This document shows, one piece after another, positions 4,785-6,010 of a stretch of DNA of 6,010 bases. The notes beneath the pieces were generated by a model. It was given only the letters and a program-made list of their open reading frames with translations, was not told the origin of the DNA and ran no database searches. The stretch is from assembly GCA_012271225.1 (NCBI GenBank), contig JAAXGS010000032.1, positions 1-6,010 of the forward strand, written 5' to 3'. Numbering within the stretch: position 1 is the first letter of the stretch; the number at the start of each line of letters is the position of its first letter. The DNA comes from Dehalococcoidia bacterium. Its GTDB lineage: Bacteria > Chloroflexota > Dehalococcoidia > UBA6926. Both the position numbers and the translations under genes were made by a program.

Positions 4785-6010
4785 CGGCGGCGCAGGTCCG
4801 CATGAGACAGCAAGCCCGCGAGCGCCGATGAGCGCCCCGGCCCCGGAGACGGAGGACTCCCACTGTTCCACGTGCGGCGGCCTGGGTTGGGTCAGCCGCG
4901 ATCTTCCGCTGGATGATCCGGCATTCGGGCAACTGATCCCCTGCGCCTGCCGCGCAGAGGAACTGAGGCGAGAGCGCCTGAGGCGGCTGCAACGCTATGG
5001 GCAACTGGAGCCCTACGCCCACATCACCTTCCCGGCGCTGGAATCACAGCTGGCGCAGGCGCCGGCCAGCGAGCAGCAGGGGCCATACGCAGAGGCGCTG
5101 GCGGGCGCGCGCCGCTACGCGGCAGAGCCGCGCGGCTGGCTTGTTCTGCATGGGCCGTCCGGCAGCGGCAAGACGCATCTCGCCGCCGCCATCGCCAATG
5201 AGCTCATTCGGTGCGATCTGCCCGTTCTGCTGGTCTCCGTCCCGGACTTCCTGGACTATCTGCGCGCGTCCTACGCGGCAACGGCGGACGCGCCGTTCGA
5301 TTCCCTGTTTCAGCAGGTGCGGGAGGCGCCGGCGCTCATTCTGGATGATCTCGGCGCGCACGCCGCCACGCAGTGGGCGCAGGAAAAACTGTTTCAAATC
5401 CTGAATCAGCGGTTTATTGAGCAGCAGCCAACGGTCATCACCGCGAGCGGACCGCTGACGGAGATGGAGCCGCACCTGCTCAGCAGGCTGACGGCCCCGG
5501 GCGTGTCCACGGTTCTCGCCACCGGCGCCGTCAGCAGCCGCCTCCGCGCGACCGATGCGCTCGATCTCCCCCGCTTCCGTGAGATGACGTTTGAGAGCTT
5601 TGACGCCCGCAAATATGATCAGCTCACACGGCAGCAGCAGCAGAGTGTGGAGGGCGCTCTGAACACCGCGCAGCTGTACGCGAAACAGGCGGACGGCTGG
5701 CTTGTCTTCACCGGTGAGAACGGCGTCGGAAAGACGCACTTGGCGGCGGCCATCGCCAACTACTGCCGCGCAGGCGGGCTTGAGACGCTCTTTGTCGTTG
5801 TGCCGGACCTTCTGGATCACCTGCGGTACACGTTCGGCCCGCACAGCGATGTCTCCTATGACGAGTTGTTTGAGGGCGTTCGGGCCGTGCCGCTGCTTGT
5901 GCTGGATGACCTGGCGGCGCATGCGACGACGCCCTGGGCGCAGGAGAAGCTGTTTCAGATCATCAACTACCGCTACAATGCGCGCCTTCCCACCGTCGTC
6001 ACCATGAACA
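4708..6010 (+). CDS. DnaC/DnaI-like helicase loader with zinc motif and tandem AAA+ domains (3' partial)
   Basis: The frame is open from the ATG at 4708 to the right edge, giving 434 visible residues. A short N-terminal helix (MERLSDALQRI) and a disordered stretch precede a zinc motif with Cys53, Cys56, Cys79 and Cys81 (C-x2-C...C-x-C), as in DnaI-type loaders. A first AAA+ core follows: Walker A GPSGSGKT (149-156), Walker B LILDDLG (210-216), and a sensor-1 position reading TVITAS (242-247) instead of the usual TTN. An arginine-finger-like SRL lies at 259-261. A linker (about 285-330) leads to a second AAA+ core with Walker A GENGVGKT (336-343), Walker B LLVLDDL (396-402) and TVVTMN at the window end. 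The two cores align without gaps over 104 residues, with about 55 identical by eye. The role, loading DnaB onto single-stranded DNA, is inferred from family and operon. The related IstB transposition ATPase is unlikely given these neighbours. Confidence 0.9.
   Translation, partial: MERLSDALQRIATAGASTDRSSDGGDGGAGPHETASPRAPMSAPAPETEDSHCSTCGGLGWVSRDLPLDDPAFGQLIPCACRAEELRRERLRRLQRYGQLEPYAHITFPALESQLAQAPASEQQGPYAEALAGARRYAAEPRGWLVLHGPSGSGKTHLAAAIANELIRCDLPVLLVSVPDFLDYLRASYAATADAPFDSLFQQVREAPALILDDLGAHAATQWAQEKLFQILNQRFIEQQPTVITASGPLTEMEPHLLSRLTAPGVSTVLATGAVSSRLRATDALDLPRFREMTFESFDARKYDQLTRQQQQSVEGALNTAQLYAKQADGWLVFTGENGVGKTHLAAAIANYCRAGGLETLFVVVPDLLDHLRYTFGPHSDVSYDELFEGVRAVPLLVLDDLAAHATTPWAQEKLFQIINYRYNARLPTVVTMN
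5137..6009 (+). repeat. Internal tandem duplication of the AAA+ core (copies 5137-5448 and 5698-6009)
   Basis: The two copies encode residues 144-247 and 331-434 of the loader, an offset of exactly 561 bases. At DNA level only short blocks remain identical, such as GGCTGGCTTGT and TGGGCGCAGGA. Most similarity is at protein level (GKTHLAAAIAN, and the run WAQEKLFQI, in both). This pattern fits an old duplication held by selection rather than a recent repeat or assembly error. Confidence 0.85.

Noticed and set aside
5631..5643. Run of CAG codons giving four glutamines
   Set aside because: Only four repeats, in a linker region; not a meaningful microsatellite.
5044..5922. 292-codon open frame on the - strand opposite the loader gene
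   Set aside because: The + frame here encodes two clear AAA+ cores; the antisense product shows no family motifs and is a GC-driven shadow.
5137..6009. Tandem AAA+ cores as an assembly or sequencing duplication
   Set aside because: The copies differ at nearly half of their residues and at most codons, far beyond what an artefact would give.
4708..6010. Loader gene as an IS21-type IstB transposition ATPase
   Set aside because: No IstA transposase, terminal repeats or target duplication; the gene is embedded in a replication operon and has the zinc motif of loaders.

Overview
The window is high-GC, gene-dense bacterial DNA with every supported gene on the + strand. The gene content is consistent with a Chloroflexota (Chloroflexi) lineage. 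The reasons are the order rplI - dnaB - DnaD-like gene - DnaC-like loader, the zinc-finger form of the loader, and the style of the DnaD and loader sequences. This placement is inference from memory of such genomes, not from a search. I see no rRNA, tRNA, CRISPR array, insertion sequence or prophage signature.

Layout: (1) Positions 2-1606 hold the C-terminal ~534 residues of PurL, the synthetase subunit of FGAM synthase in purine biosynthesis; its N-terminus lies outside the window. (2) Positions 1607-1878 are the only long non-coding gap. It contains GC-rich inverted repeats that can fold in two mutually exclusive ways, a perfect 10-bp hairpin, and a good sigma70-type promoter just before rplI. 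(3) Positions 1879-3972 hold rplI (ribosomal protein L9 with an unusual acidic tail) and dnaB (replicative helicase). (4) Positions 4017-6010 hold a DnaD-like primosome protein. Its last 77 bases overlap the start of a DnaC/DnaI-like helicase-loader gene, which runs off the right edge.

The last four genes are tightly packed and co-directional and look like one operon. Three of them form a coherent replication-initiation set: the hexameric helicase, a DnaD-type remodelling/recruitment protein, and an AAA+ loader. This recalls the DnaD/DnaB/DnaI loading route of Firmicutes, but here loader and helicase are encoded together.

The most striking feature is the loader. After an N-terminal C-x2-C...C-x-C zinc motif it carries two complete AAA+ ATPase cores in tandem on one chain, at an exact 187-residue period. 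About half of the aligned positions are identical, and the first copy has lost the sensor-1 asparagine. This suggests a covalently doubled helicase loader with one specialised half.
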